Shown here in pieces: positions 52,984 to 61,597 of a stretch of DNA of 64,000 nt. The DNA is from Sorangium cellulosum (lineage in GTDB: Bacteria > Myxococcota_A > Polyangia > Polyangiales > Polyangiaceae). Under the pieces are notes generated by a model, which saw nothing but the letters and a program-made list of their open reading frames with translations, did no database searches and had not been told where the DNA came from. Where the stretch lies: assembly GCF_004135735.1 (NCBI RefSeq), contig NZ_CP012670.1:1116001-1180000 (forward strand). The letters run 5' to 3'. Numbering within the stretch: the first letter of the stretch is position 1; every line of letters begins with the position of its first letter. A program made the position numbers and the translations under genes.

Positions 52984-53567
52984 TGGATCTTGATTCCCCC
53001 AGCGGCGCGGGCTGCGCCCACGCGGGAGACGCTCCGCATTCGAAAACTGCTCGCCCGATGCCCCTTCGCCTCGGTGAAATCGGCGTCGGTATGCCCTTGT
53101 TCGCTGTCGCCTTCGCTCCCGTCGCCCGCGGAGCACGAGCTCCCCTCCCTGCGCTTCACCAGGCGGAGGACATTGGGGCTTCCGGGCCGGTAATCGACCT
53201 CGTCCATGAACGACTTGATGATGAAGAGCCCCATCCCGGACTCGGGGAGGTCGTCGATGGGGGGGCTCTCGATGCTCGCGGGATCGAAGCTGCACCCCGT
53301 GTCCATCAGGCGGATGATGATGCCGTCCGCGTCGGACTCGATCTCGATGTCCACGTCGCCCGGCGGCCCGGCGCGGTAGCCGTGAATCGCGATGTTGTTG
53401 AACGCCTCACCAAACGCCGAGACGGTCTGGGCCTCGAAGTCCTCCTCGGCCGGGCCAGGCGACCCGCCATCGACCCTCCGTGGCGCGGCCATCTTGCAAG
53501 CGGCCGCCACCACGCGGAGGGCGAGGTGGCGATAGGTCAATGAACCTGGTACACGGAGTCGGATCAC
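52980..53567 (-). CDS. HATPase anti-sigma factor / serine kinase (RsbW-like)
   Basis: A 195-residue GHKL ATPase. The N-box is FGEAFNNIAIHGY, the G1 box MDTGCSFDP and the G2 box ESGMGLFIIKSFMDEV. It should bind ATP and phosphorylate the STAS partner, holding either it or a regulator. GTG 53567 is preferred: GGAGG lies seven bases upstream; the TTG at 53573 is less well placed. The last 60 residues after the HATPase fold (EGSSCSAGDG...) are an unusual low-complexity extension. It diverges from the initiating sugar transferase, 65 bp away. Confidence 0.9.
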   Translation of the reverse strand: MIRLRVPGSLTYRHLALRVVAAACKMAAPRRVDGGSPGPAEEDFEAQTVSAFGEAFNNIAIHGYRAGPPGDVDIEIESDADGIIIRLMDTGCSFDPASIESPPIDDLPESGMGLFIIKSFMDEVDYRPGSPNVLRLVKRREGSSCSAGDGSEGDSEQGHTDADFTEAKGHRASSFRMRSVSRVGAARAAGGIKIQ

Positions 53568-53574
53568 GCCCAAA

Positions 53575-53579
53575 CCTCC
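53575..53579 (-). promoter_or_regulatory. Ribosome binding site GGAGG deciding the HATPase start
   Basis: GGAGG on the minus strand, spaced seven bases from GTG 53567, an ideal distance. The TTG at 53573 would leave only one base of spacing. Confidence 0.6.
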
Positions 53580-53632
53580 ATCCGAGCTTGTACCCTACCA
53601 CGTTCTCGACTATGGGAGCCACAAGGTAAACA

Positions 53633-54364
53633 GTGACACCTGGCGTTCGTGTAGCCAAACGTGCGATCGACATCGCGGGCTCGCTCGTGGGGCTCACGCT
53701 GACCCTCCCGCTCTACCCCATCATCGGCGCGGCCATCTACCTCGAATCGCCCGGGCCGATCTTCTATATGCAGCGCCGCGCCGGGATGCTCATCGGCACG
53801 GAGGTGCGGGACGGCGTGAGCTATCCGCGGTTCGTCGAGTTTCGGATGCGCAAGTTCCGTTCCATGCGCGTCGATGCCGAGAAGATGACCGGGCCGGTGC
53901 TCGCGCAGCAGGACGATCCGCGCATCACGCGCGTCGGGCGCTTCCTGCGCAAGACGCGCCTGGATGAGATCCCGCAGTTCTGGAGCGTGCTCCTGGGCGA
54001 CATGAGCCTCGTGGGGCCGCGGCCCGAGCGCCCGGAGCTGCTCGTCAACCTGGCGCTCGCCATTCCCTTCTTCGAGGAGCGGATGCGCGACATCAAGCCC
54101 GGCATCACGGGGCTCGCGCAGGTCTCGCTGGGCTATTCCGGCCGCGCCCCGGCGGAGAGCGAGGTCGCCGCGTTCGAGGCGACGTTGACCAACCCGTTCG
54201 GCCTCGAGGAGGCGGAGGGGGCCGAGGCCGACGACATGCGGATGAAGCTGCTGTTCGATCTCGCGTACGCCGCGTCGCTCGAGAAGCTCTCGACGTACCT
54301 GCAGATGGAGCTCTCCATCCTCCTGAAGACGCCGCTCGTGATGGCCCTCGGCCTCGGGCGCTGA
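53633..54364 (+). CDS. Initiating undecaprenyl-phosphate sugar transferase
   Basis: A 243-residue bacterial sugar transferase (PF02397) from GTG 53633 with AAGG upstream. One N-terminal membrane segment ([20 protein letters not shown]) precedes the catalytic part: [29 protein letters not shown], [18 protein letters not shown] and [10 protein letters not shown]. It lacks the four extra N-terminal helices of WbaP, so it is the small PglC-like monotopic form. It puts the first sugar phosphate on undecaprenyl phosphate. The C-terminal 60 residues, with a Glu/Ala-rich insert, are longer than in PglC. Confidence 0.93.
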   Translation: MTPGVRVAKRAIDIAGSLVGLTLTLPLYPIIGAAIYLESPGPIFYMQRRAGMLIGTEVRDGVSYPRFVEFRMRKFRSMRVDAEKMTGPVLAQQDDPRITRVGRFLRKTRLDEIPQFWSVLLGDMSLVGPRPERPELLVNLALAIPFFEERMRDIKPGITGLAQVSLGYSGRAPAESEVAAFEATLTNPFGLEEAEGAEADDMRMKLLFDLAYAASLEKLSTYLQMELSILLKTPLVMALGLGR

Positions 54365-54391
54365 GCGCGCCGCCCGGCCCCGCCCCTGAGC

Positions 54392-54507
54392 GGTCTTCGG
54401 CCGGGCCTTTTGCGCTCGCCGGAGGGCCTGGAGCCCAGGCGGGCCACACGAGGGGCCCGCCGGAGCGCAAGGCCCGGAGGCGAGCGCAAATGGCCCGGCC
54501 GAAGGCC
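54392..54507. repeat. Dispersed palindromic element, copy C, with compensatory change
   Basis: Arms 54392-54420 and 54479-54507 pair at 27 of 29 positions. The 70-base core (54415-54484) aligns with copies A and B without gaps to B, but the inner stem is GGCGGGCC (54438-54445) with GGCCCGCC (54454-54461): the A-T pair of A/B is a G-C pair here. It lies between convergent genes. Confidence 0.85.
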
Positions 54508-54510
54508 GCC

Positions 54511-55893
54511 CTAGTATCCCTTCGACTTCGTGTACACCGCGATCGCGGTCACCAGGCCGACGTTGCCCAGGACGAGCCGGAGCACGTCGCGCCGCTCGAG
54601 CCGGACCGAGAAGCTCGGGTCCACGCCCTTGATGGAGCAGTACAGCGACCCCGCGAGGCCGAAGTAGATCCAGAGCACGTAGTGGTAGGTGAACGACAGA
54701 AAGAAGATCCCCACCATCATCCCGCAGAACCCGGCGAGGACGGCCATGGACCAGGCCCGGATCGCCGCGAACTGGGCGCCGTGCTCGTAGCGCTTGAGCG
54801 CGGTCAGCGAGATCTTGAGCGTGAGGTAGATCATCGCCGTCCACGCGAACATCCCGAGCGGGCCGAGCTCCGCGAGGGCGAGGAGGTACGCGTTGTGCGC
54901 GGTGAGCCAGTGGTGCTCCGTGAACTGGCGGAAGCCCGCGCCCATCAGCGGGAACATGCGGTAGATGTTCAGGCCCTCGGACAGGATCTCGGTGCGCTCG
55001 CTCGCCGACTCGTCCGCCTCGCCGCCGGCGCGGCCGCCGAGCAGCATCAGCGGCATCGCGACGAGCGCGCCGAAGAGCGCGCCGCGGATGCCGTACTTCT
55101 TGACGAAGTAGACGCCGAGCACCGTCGCGAAGACGAGCTGGCCGCCGCGTGACTGCGTGAGGATGACGGCGGTCGCGATCACGAGGAGCGACACGAGGAC
55201 CAGGACCGCGCGCGTGAACGAGCGCTTCTGCTCGAACAGCGCGAAGCTGAACGGCAGCACGATGCTCGCCGTGAGCGCGAGCTCGTTCGGATCCTGGAGC
55301 ACGCCGCGCCAGCGCACGCGGCCGTTGATCGTCGACGTCTTGAAGAGGCCGACGCGCTCGCACAGGTACTCGGCGTCGGGGTTGGCCCCCGCCTGCTCGT
55401 AGCAGTCGATGCGGCGCTCGCAGGGGCGGCCGTCGGGGATGCCCGCCTCGCCGCGCGCGCCGCCGATGGTCTCGGTCATCGCGAGGCACTGCCACGACGA
55501 GAACCCCTGGTGCACGGAGACGCCCGCGACGAACAGGCCCATGATCAGCACCGTGGCGGCGAGCTTCCGGAAGCCGGCGAACCCGTCGGCGCTGTGCCCG
55601 ATCAGGAAGAAGAGCACGAACGTCACGCTGATCGAGACGAACCCCCCGGAGAACGCGGCGGGGTTCCTCACCATGAGCGTGAACACGCACCACAGGTAAA
55701 CGACGATGGCCCACCGGAGCTGCGGGGTCGCCTTGAGCCGGACCTTGCCCATGGCGAGGTCGAGGCCCATGCCCATGAACGCGAGGCCGAGCCAGAGGTA
55801 GAGGAACGGCAGGCTCTCGAAGCGCTCGTCCCACTCCTGAGGCCTGCCGTAGATGAAGATGATGAGAAGGATGACCCCGGGGAGCGCGAGCAT
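54511..55893 (-). CDS. Wzy-type polymerase / O-antigen ligase family membrane protein
   Basis: A 460-residue protein with about ten hydrophobic helices. QDPNELALTASIVLPFSFAL, LTQSRGGQLVFA, GAGFRQFTEHHWLTAHNAYL and LAELGPLGMFAW are the O-antigen ligase (PF04932) motifs, with the large periplasmic loop carrying His. In a locus with Wzx and Wzz and no lipid A gene, it probably polymerises repeat units (Wzy); ligase and polymerase cannot be told apart by sequence. A Cys-rich loop (CERRIDCYEQ) lies in the first periplasmic segment. Confidence 0.88.
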   Translation of the reverse strand: MLALPGVILLIIFIYGRPQEWDERFESLPFLYLWLGLAFMGMGLDLAMGKVRLKATPQLRWAIVVYLWCVFTLMVRNPAAFSGGFVSISVTFVLFFLIGHSADGFAGFRKLAATVLIMGLFVAGVSVHQGFSSWQCLAMTETIGGARGEAGIPDGRPCERRIDCYEQAGANPDAEYLCERVGLFKTSTINGRVRWRGVLQDPNELALTASIVLPFSFALFEQKRSFTRAVLVLVSLLVIATAVILTQSRGGQLVFATVLGVYFVKKYGIRGALFGALVAMPLMLLGGRAGGEADESASERTEILSEGLNIYRMFPLMGAGFRQFTEHHWLTAHNAYLLALAELGPLGMFAWTAMIYLTLKISLTALKRYEHGAQFAAIRAWSMAVLAGFCGMMVGIFFLSFTYHYVLWIYFGLAGSLYCSIKGVDPSFSVRLERRDVLRLVLGNVGLVTAIAVYTKSKGY

Positions 55894-56007
55894 GAGGGTC
55901 CTCAGCGGAGACGCGGTTCGGGTGGACGGCGACGTTCCGGACGACGGCGACCCGCGTCAAGCGACTTGCGGGCTCGCGGCCGTCCGGCGCGCACCAGGCC
56001 GGCGCCG

Positions 56008-56973
56008 CTACGGGACGAGGCCCGCACGGCGGACGGCCCGGTTGATGAACGGCACGAGCTCATCCGCGGTTTTTTCGTTGCCCTCGCTGGAAGGGTGGTT
56101 GTCGGTGTTGCCCAGGGAGCCGTGCAGGGAGAAATTGGACTCGCCCCGGTTCGTGAGCACGTCGTAGTAATCGAAGACGACCACGTTCTTCTCCGGATAG
56201 CCGTTGAGCCAGCCCTCGGGCGATTTGACCCAGTTGTTGAACGAGCGCGCGAGATCGGCCTGGCGCTGCGCGATCTCCTCGTCGGTGGGCTTGCCGAGGA
56301 TCCGCTTCGCGGTCCACTTCCACGCGGGCTCCGTCGAGCGCTTGAGGACGTTGGCGGGGGCGGTGAGGTAGACGAACAGCGTGTCCTTCCGCTTCGCGAG
56401 CTCGGGCAGGAGCGACGTCAGCGCGGCCTTCGCGTTCCACACCGTGAGCTCGGGGCCGGCCGGATTGCCCGGGGCGGTGCCCTCGCCGCGGAAGCGGTTG
56501 TTCGGATAACAGGACTTGAAGACGACGATCCGGTTGACCTCGCCCTCGGGGAGCACCTCGTCGTTCAGGGAGACCCGGAGCACCTTGTCCATCTTGTCGC
56601 GGAACTTGGGCGCCCAGTGGAAGAGATCGGTGTCCTCGCCGATCTCGCTGCCGTAGGAGGCCTCGTGGACGCGGTAGCCCTGCTCCGTGAGCTTCCTCCT
56701 GAGCCCGCCCCCGTTCGGGTGCGCCTCGTAGACGCACGAGGCCTTCTCCTTCTCGGGGCCCGGATCCGTGAGGAGCTGGCCGCCGACCGAGTGGTGGATG
56801 AACAGGAGATCGAGCGGGGCGCCGGGCGGGGCGCTCGAGAAGCCGGAGAGGTCGAGCGCGCTGGCCTTCGCCGTCGGGCCGGTCGCCGCGGGGGCCTTGC
56901 CCTCGATGGGGATGAACAGGGCGCCCAGCGCGACCAGGAACGTGCCGGCAAAGACGAGTCGTTTCTTGCTCAT
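56008..56973 (-). CDS. SGNH-like secreted protein in the polysaccharide locus
   Basis: A 321-residue protein; ATG 56973 has GGAGAGG upstream. An N-terminal signal or anchor (RLVFAGTFLVALGALFI) is present. LDLLFIHHSVGGQLL has a His-His-Ser in the place of GDS, and GNTDNHPSSEGN near the C-terminus fits the Asp-x-x-His block of SGNH esterases; RIVVFKSCYPNN and LFVYLTAPAN fit the Gly and Asn blocks loosely. I do not recognise a named family. Acyl or acetyl esterase action on the polysaccharide is inferred from context only. It converges with wzy upstream and diverges from galE. Confidence 0.72.
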   Translation of the reverse strand: MSKKRLVFAGTFLVALGALFIPIEGKAPAATGPTAKASALDLSGFSSAPPGAPLDLLFIHHSVGGQLLTDPGPEKEKASCVYEAHPNGGGLRRKLTEQGYRVHEASYGSEIGEDTDLFHWAPKFRDKMDKVLRVSLNDEVLPEGEVNRIVVFKSCYPNNRFRGEGTAPGNPAGPELTVWNAKAALTSLLPELAKRKDTLFVYLTAPANVLKRSTEPAWKWTAKRILGKPTDEEIAQRQADLARSFNNWVKSPEGWLNGYPEKNVVVFDYYDVLTNRGESNFSLHGSLGNTDNHPSSEGNEKTADELVPFINRAVRRAGLVP

Positions 56974-57131
56974 GACCTCTCCGTGAAGGATGCGGGCGGT
57001 GATCCTGGAGTATCGCAGTGGGGCGCGCCGACGACAAGCGGGCCCGAGGCGCCTGGCGTCGGCGAGGCCGCGCGGATATCCTCGCGCGGTTCGGCCGGAA
57101 CAGCCGGCCGGGAAAGGCGCGCGGGCGAGCA

Positions 57132-58097
57132 ATGGCCATCTTGGTGACAGGCGGCCTCGGCTTCGTGGGGTCGCATTTCGTGTGGGCGGCGTCGCGGGTC
57201 GGGCGCGAGGTCGTGGTGCTCGACGACGGATCGGCGGGCACGGACCCGCCCATGCCGGCGGGGGTGACGACGATCCGGGGGGACATCGGCGACAAGGCGC
57301 TCGTGCGCGACCTGCTCCGGCGGGCGAGCGTGGACGCCATCGTGCACTTCGCCGGGAAGATCCAGGTGGGTGAGTCCGTGACGAACCCCGCGCTCTACCT
57401 CGACGTGAACCTCGTGCGGGCGCTCGCGCTGCTCGACTGCGCGCGCGAGGCCTCGGTCCTCCGGATGGTGTTCTCCTCGACCGCGGCCGTCTACGGCGAG
57501 CCCGAGGTCGTGCCGATCGTCGAGGACGCGCCGAAGAGGCCGGTCAACGCCTACGGCGCGTCCAAGCTCGCCTTCGAGTACGCGCTCGAGGCCTACGGCA
57601 AGGCGTACGGGCTGAAATGGGCGGCGCTGCGCTACTTCAACGCGGCCGGCGCCCAGGAGGACGGCGCGCTCCGCGAGATGCACGAGCCGGAGACCCACCT
57701 GATCCCGCTCGTCATCGACGCCGCGCTGGGCCGTCGGCCGCCGCTGACCCTCTTCGGCACGGACTACCCGACCCGCGACGGCACGTGCGAGCGCGACTAC
57801 ATCCACGTCAGCGATCTCGTGAGCGCGCACCTCCGCGCGATCGCGCTGCTCGAGCAGGGGCGCGACGTCGGCCCGCTGAACCTCGGCACGGGGCGGGGGA
57901 GCACGGTGCGGGAGGTGATCGACGCGGCGAGCCGGATCCTCGGCAAGCCGGTGCCGTTCAACGTGGGCGCGCGCCGGGCGGGGGACCCGTCGGCGCTGGT
58001 CGCGTCCCCCGCGCGGGCAGAGCAGGTGCTCGGCTGGCGCGCGGTGCGCTCGGACCTGCCCACGCTCATCGAGGACGCGCTCCGGTCGAGGCGGTGA
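57132..58097 (+). CDS. galE: UDP-glucose 4-epimerase
   Basis: A 321-residue extended SDR. MAILVTGGLGFVGSHFVWA is the TGxxGxxG NAD site; SSTAAVYGEPE (catalytic Ser/Thr) and NAYGASKLAFEY (YxxxK) complete the triad, with LRYFNAAGAQEDG and ERDYIHVSDLV typical of GalE. It interconverts UDP-glucose and UDP-galactose, or the N-acetyl sugars, giving precursors for the polysaccharide. The stop is nine bases from the stop of the convergent heparinase gene, leaving no space for a terminator. Confidence 0.93.
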   Translation: MAILVTGGLGFVGSHFVWAASRVGREVVVLDDGSAGTDPPMPAGVTTIRGDIGDKALVRDLLRRASVDAIVHFAGKIQVGESVTNPALYLDVNLVRALALLDCAREASVLRMVFSSTAAVYGEPEVVPIVEDAPKRPVNAYGASKLAFEYALEAYGKAYGLKWAALRYFNAAGAQEDGALREMHEPETHLIPLVIDAALGRRPPLTLFGTDYPTRDGTCERDYIHVSDLVSAHLRAIALLEQGRDVGPLNLGTGRGSTVREVIDAASRILGKPVPFNVGARRAGDPSALVASPARAEQVLGWRAVRSDLPTLIEDALRSRR

Positions 58098-58106
58098 GGC
58101 GGCGGC

Positions 58107-60590
58107 TCAGAAGGAGAGGACACCGCCCTCGTCGGCCTTGACGGCCGAGCCGGGGCGGACGGTGATCTCGGCGCCGCCGCCCGCGGGCTTCCTGATCACG
58201 TCGTACGAGGCGGAGGGGGCGAGCCCCGTGACGAGGTGCCGCGTCACGCCCTGCGGCGCGGTGAACCGCACCTCGGAGACGGGGCCCAGCTCGACCGGGA
58301 ACAGGACCAGCGTCCCCTTCACCGCGGCGCCCGCGAACGGCGTGCCCTGCGTCGTGCGCACGAGCGCCGCCGCGTCCGCCGTCGCGCCGCCGGCGGCGCC
58401 CTGGAGCACGTGGAGGAAGCGCGCGCTCCTCGGCATCGTGGGCGGCTCGACCCGCAGCGTCGCGAGCATCGACTCGTTCTCGGCCGGCTTCGTCTCCCAC
58501 GTGCCCCCCGGCTTGTACGCCTCGGCCGTGATGACGGGGCTGTCGGGCTGCAGCGTGGTCACGAACAGCTTCTGCCCCTTGGCGGTCGTGACGGTCGCCA
58601 GCTTGCCCGAGACCTGCGCGACGGTCGGCGTCTGCAGGAAGAAGCGCTTGAAGCGCCCCTCCTTGCCCGTCTCGGCGCGGTCGTAGATCACGAGGTGGTC
58701 CGGCTTGAGCCACACGAGCGACCGGCTGACGTGCTTCACGTCGTCGATGTTCTCGTACCGGGAGTTGTAGAGCGCGGTCGCGTCGCCGAGCACGTACACG
58801 TAGCCCTCGGCGAAGCTCTTCGCGAGCACCCGGGGGTCGTCGGTGTGCACGAGCGGCCACTGGGACCCGCGCCTCCAGAGCCCGCCGCGGATCGGATCGT
58901 CGTGGCGGCGGTTCCTGTCGTTCTCGACGGCGAGGGTGTTGTGCTGGTCGGAGTTCATGAAGAACGCGCCGTACCCGACGCGCTCCTTCGTGAGCCACTC
59001 GCCGCCGCGGTAGAAGCCGAAGCTGAGGCCGTCGCCGTGCTGGTGATCGATCTGCTCCCAGCCGAGCTGGAAATGAAACCAGGTCGCCTCGGGCCCCCAG
59101 CTCGTCCTCGCGAAGATCTGGCCGAGCCCGGCGCCGTGGTGCGTGAGCGGGATCGACGGGCGCGGGTCGGTCGGGGTGACCGCCGGATCGAGCAGCAGGA
59201 AGTACATGATCGAGTGGCGCTTGTAGACCTGCCCGAGCTGCGAGCGGGCGCGGCGCGGCAGGGCCGCGGCGCCCCCCGGGCCCGCGTGGATCACCATCCA
59301 GCGGAGCGCGTTCAGGCGCTCGGCGTTGCCGCTGTTCTCGGCGTGGAGGCCGAGCGCCGCGAACGGGTCGATGTGATCCGCGAGCGCGTAGCGCTCGCCG
59401 TCGCCGGTCCACGCGGCCTCGTGGACCGGCCCGCCCCAGCTCTTGACCGTGCCGGGGCTCAGGCTGTGGAGGTGGGCCGGGATGACCTCGTGCCAGAAGG
59501 GGTTGCCGTCGAGGTGCACCTGCGGGCCCCACCTCGCCGGATCGGCCTCGCCGGCGGTCTGGATGGCGAGGAGCGTCTGGCTCACGTAGCCCAGCGTCGC
59601 GGGGCCGTACTGGAACCCCTCCGGCGGCGCGCCGCCGCGCGCGTCGTTCCGGAGGATGCTGTCGGTCATGTAGAGCCACGCCCCGGCGACGTTGGCGAAG
59701 TAGTCCCTGAGCCGCGGGTAGGTGCCCTTGTGCCCGGGATCCGGCGGATCGTCGGCCTCGTCGAACGCGAGCGACAGGAGCGTGAGGTTGCGCATGTGCG
59801 ACGTGAAGTAGTTGTTCACGGCGTACCGGCGCTTCTTCGGCTCCTTGAGCATCGACGGATCGTTCAGCGCGCCGATCGGCTCGGGGTGGTCGTGGCTGGT
59901 CGTCGACGACCGGAGCTGATCCTCCGCCCAGCGCAGGAAGACGGGCCGGATCGCGGCCTTGTCCTCGGCCGAGAGGTAGCCGTAGATCCAGTCGACCGTG
60001 AGGCCGAACGACTCGCCGGCCCAGCGGGCGCGATCGCCCGTCGAGAACCGCCGGTTGAACGGATCCTTGGGATCGCCCTTCTTCACGCGCTCCATGATGT
60101 GAAGCAGGATCTTCCGCGCGCGGGCGGCGTAGTCGTTGCGGGCCGCCTCGTCGTTCGAGACGAGCGACATGAAGGCGAACAGCTCGGCGTGCGCCTCGCA
60201 GTAGACGCGCCGGTACGCGCAGGGGCCCTCGGAGGGGATCTCGCCCCGGTCCATCGCCTCCACGGCCTCGGCCGCGACGGCCGCGAGCTCCTTGAAGATG
60301 GGGTTGGCCGGCGTGGCGCGCGCCCGGAGCTTCGGCAGGTCGGCCGCGCGCACCCAGAGCCGCGGGTGCCCCTTCGCGGGCGTGGCCGGCGGCGCGGGCG
60401 GCGCCTCGAAGGGCGGCGGCGCGACGGCGAGGGCGGCGGCGCCCGACCGCGTCTCGGCCCCTGGCTGCGCGCTGCCCTGCGCCGTCGAGGCGGGCGGCCC
60501 CGGGATCAGCCGCCGCTCGCAGCCGCAGCCGGCGAACAGGCCCGCGAGGACGAGCGCGAGCGTGAGCGCGAAGGGCCGCCGGGCCCTCAT
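58107..60590 (-). CDS. Heparinase II/III-like polysaccharide lyase lipoprotein
   Basis: An 827-residue protein whose signal ends in a lipobox (LFAGC). A Pro/Ala-rich linker of about 50 residues leads to KGHPRLWVRAADLPKLRARA, the usual opening of alginate/heparinase-type lyases. An alpha/alpha-toroid-like region holds YGYLSAEDKAAIRP and RNLTLLSLAFDEA; the C-terminal beta part has QIDHQHGDGLSFGFYRGG, which carries His residues of the heparinase II/III fold, and RYENIDDVKHVSRSLV. It probably cleaves a uronate-containing glycan in the envelope, fitting the uronate-forming dehydrogenase of this locus. ATG 60590 overlaps the upstream stop (ATGA). Confidence 0.85.
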   Translation of the reverse strand: MRARRPFALTLALVLAGLFAGCGCERRLIPGPPASTAQGSAQPGAETRSGAAALAVAPPPFEAPPAPPATPAKGHPRLWVRAADLPKLRARATPANPIFKELAAVAAEAVEAMDRGEIPSEGPCAYRRVYCEAHAELFAFMSLVSNDEAARNDYAARARKILLHIMERVKKGDPKDPFNRRFSTGDRARWAGESFGLTVDWIYGYLSAEDKAAIRPVFLRWAEDQLRSSTTSHDHPEPIGALNDPSMLKEPKKRRYAVNNYFTSHMRNLTLLSLAFDEADDPPDPGHKGTYPRLRDYFANVAGAWLYMTDSILRNDARGGAPPEGFQYGPATLGYVSQTLLAIQTAGEADPARWGPQVHLDGNPFWHEVIPAHLHSLSPGTVKSWGGPVHEAAWTGDGERYALADHIDPFAALGLHAENSGNAERLNALRWMVIHAGPGGAAALPRRARSQLGQVYKRHSIMYFLLLDPAVTPTDPRPSIPLTHHGAGLGQIFARTSWGPEATWFHFQLGWEQIDHQHGDGLSFGFYRGGEWLTKERVGYGAFFMNSDQHNTLAVENDRNRRHDDPIRGGLWRRGSQWPLVHTDDPRVLAKSFAEGYVYVLGDATALYNSRYENIDDVKHVSRSLVWLKPDHLVIYDRAETGKEGRFKRFFLQTPTVAQVSGKLATVTTAKGQKLFVTTLQPDSPVITAEAYKPGGTWETKPAENESMLATLRVEPPTMPRSARFLHVLQGAAGGATADAAALVRTTQGTPFAGAAVKGTLVLFPVELGPVSEVRFTAPQGVTRHLVTGLAPSASYDVIRKPAGGGAEITVRPGSAVKADEGGVLSF

Positions 60591-61597
60591 GCCGAGAGCG
60601 CCCGGAGGTACGCGAACGTCCGCTGCAGTCCCTCCTCGGTCGAGACGAGCTGCTTCCAGCCGAGCGCCTTCAGCTTGGTGTTGTCGAACCGGTTGCCCTT
60701 CCAGGTGGTCGCGGTCTTGTAGGGGGTGAAGATGGCCGGGAGCTGGCCCTTCGAGTAGGCGTGGTAGCGCTCCACGAGCCTCGATATCCCCGCGAGGGCG
60801 ACGTAGGGGACCGGGATCGAGCGGATCGGCTTCACCTCGCGCTTGTAGCGGGCGAGGTAGGCGTCGCACGTGGGCAGGTCGTCGTCGTGGACGTTGTAGA
60901 CCTGCCCCTTCGCGACGTCGCTCCGGCCGGCGAGGGCGATCGCCTCCGCGCAGTTGTCGACGTACGTGAGCGGGAGGAGGTTGTCGCCGCCGAGGTGCAG
61001 GAAGACGCCGAACAGGTTCATCCCCACGCGGCCGGAGAAGGCGTTGCCGCCCGGGCCGTAGATGACGCCGGGGCGGAGCACCGTCAGCGGGAAGCCGTAG
61101 CGCGCCTGGTACTCCCAGAACAGCCTCTCCTGCCGGAGCTTCGCCTGCGAGTAGAGGTCCCGCTGCGCGGGCCGCGTCTCGAGCGGCGTGTTCTCGTCGA
61201 CGAGGTACCCCCGCGGGAGGTCGGCCACGCCGTAGACGCCGAAGGAGCTGATGAGGATGACCCGGGGCGACCGGCCGGTGTGCGCCAGCGCCTCGAGCAG
61301 GTTCTTCGAGGCGACCACGGTGTTCAGGAACATGTCCGCGGGCGCGCCGCCCATGGCCGCGGCGACGTGGTAGACGGCGTCGACCCCCTCGACCGCGCGC
61401 TCGGCGGCCTCCTTCGTGCCGAGGGAGCCCACGGTCACGTCGAGCGCGATCCCCCGCCGCCGCTCGATCTCCTCGAGCCGGGCGCGGTTGCTCGCGGGGC
61501 GGACGAGGCAGCGGACGTCGGTCTCGCCGTGGGCGAGCAGCCGGTCGACGAGCGCCGACCCGAGGAAGCCGTTCGATCCGGTGACGAGGACTTTCAT
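60587..61597 (-). CDS. NAD-dependent nucleotide-sugar epimerase/dehydratase
   Basis: A 336-residue extended SDR. MKVLVTGSNGFLGSALVDRL is the NAD motif, LISSFGVYG the Ser/Thr position and DLYSQAKLRQERLFW the YxxxK; VLRPGVIYGPGG and LTYVDNCAEAI complete the pattern. The substrate is not clear; a nucleotide sugar is inferred from the locus. Both ends overlap neighbours by four bases (ATGA), so it is the middle gene of a coupled trio with the MocA oxidoreductase (5') and the heparinase (3'). Confidence 0.9.
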   Translation of the reverse strand: MKVLVTGSNGFLGSALVDRLLAHGETDVRCLVRPASNRARLEEIERRRGIALDVTVGSLGTKEAAERAVEGVDAVYHVAAAMGGAPADMFLNTVVASKNLLEALAHTGRSPRVILISSFGVYGVADLPRGYLVDENTPLETRPAQRDLYSQAKLRQERLFWEYQARYGFPLTVLRPGVIYGPGGNAFSGRVGMNLFGVFLHLGGDNLLPLTYVDNCAEAIALAGRSDVAKGQVYNVHDDDLPTCDAYLARYKREVKPIRSIPVPYVALAGISRLVERYHAYSKGQLPAIFTPYKTATTWKGNRFDNTKLKALGWKQLVSTEEGLQRTFAYLRALSA

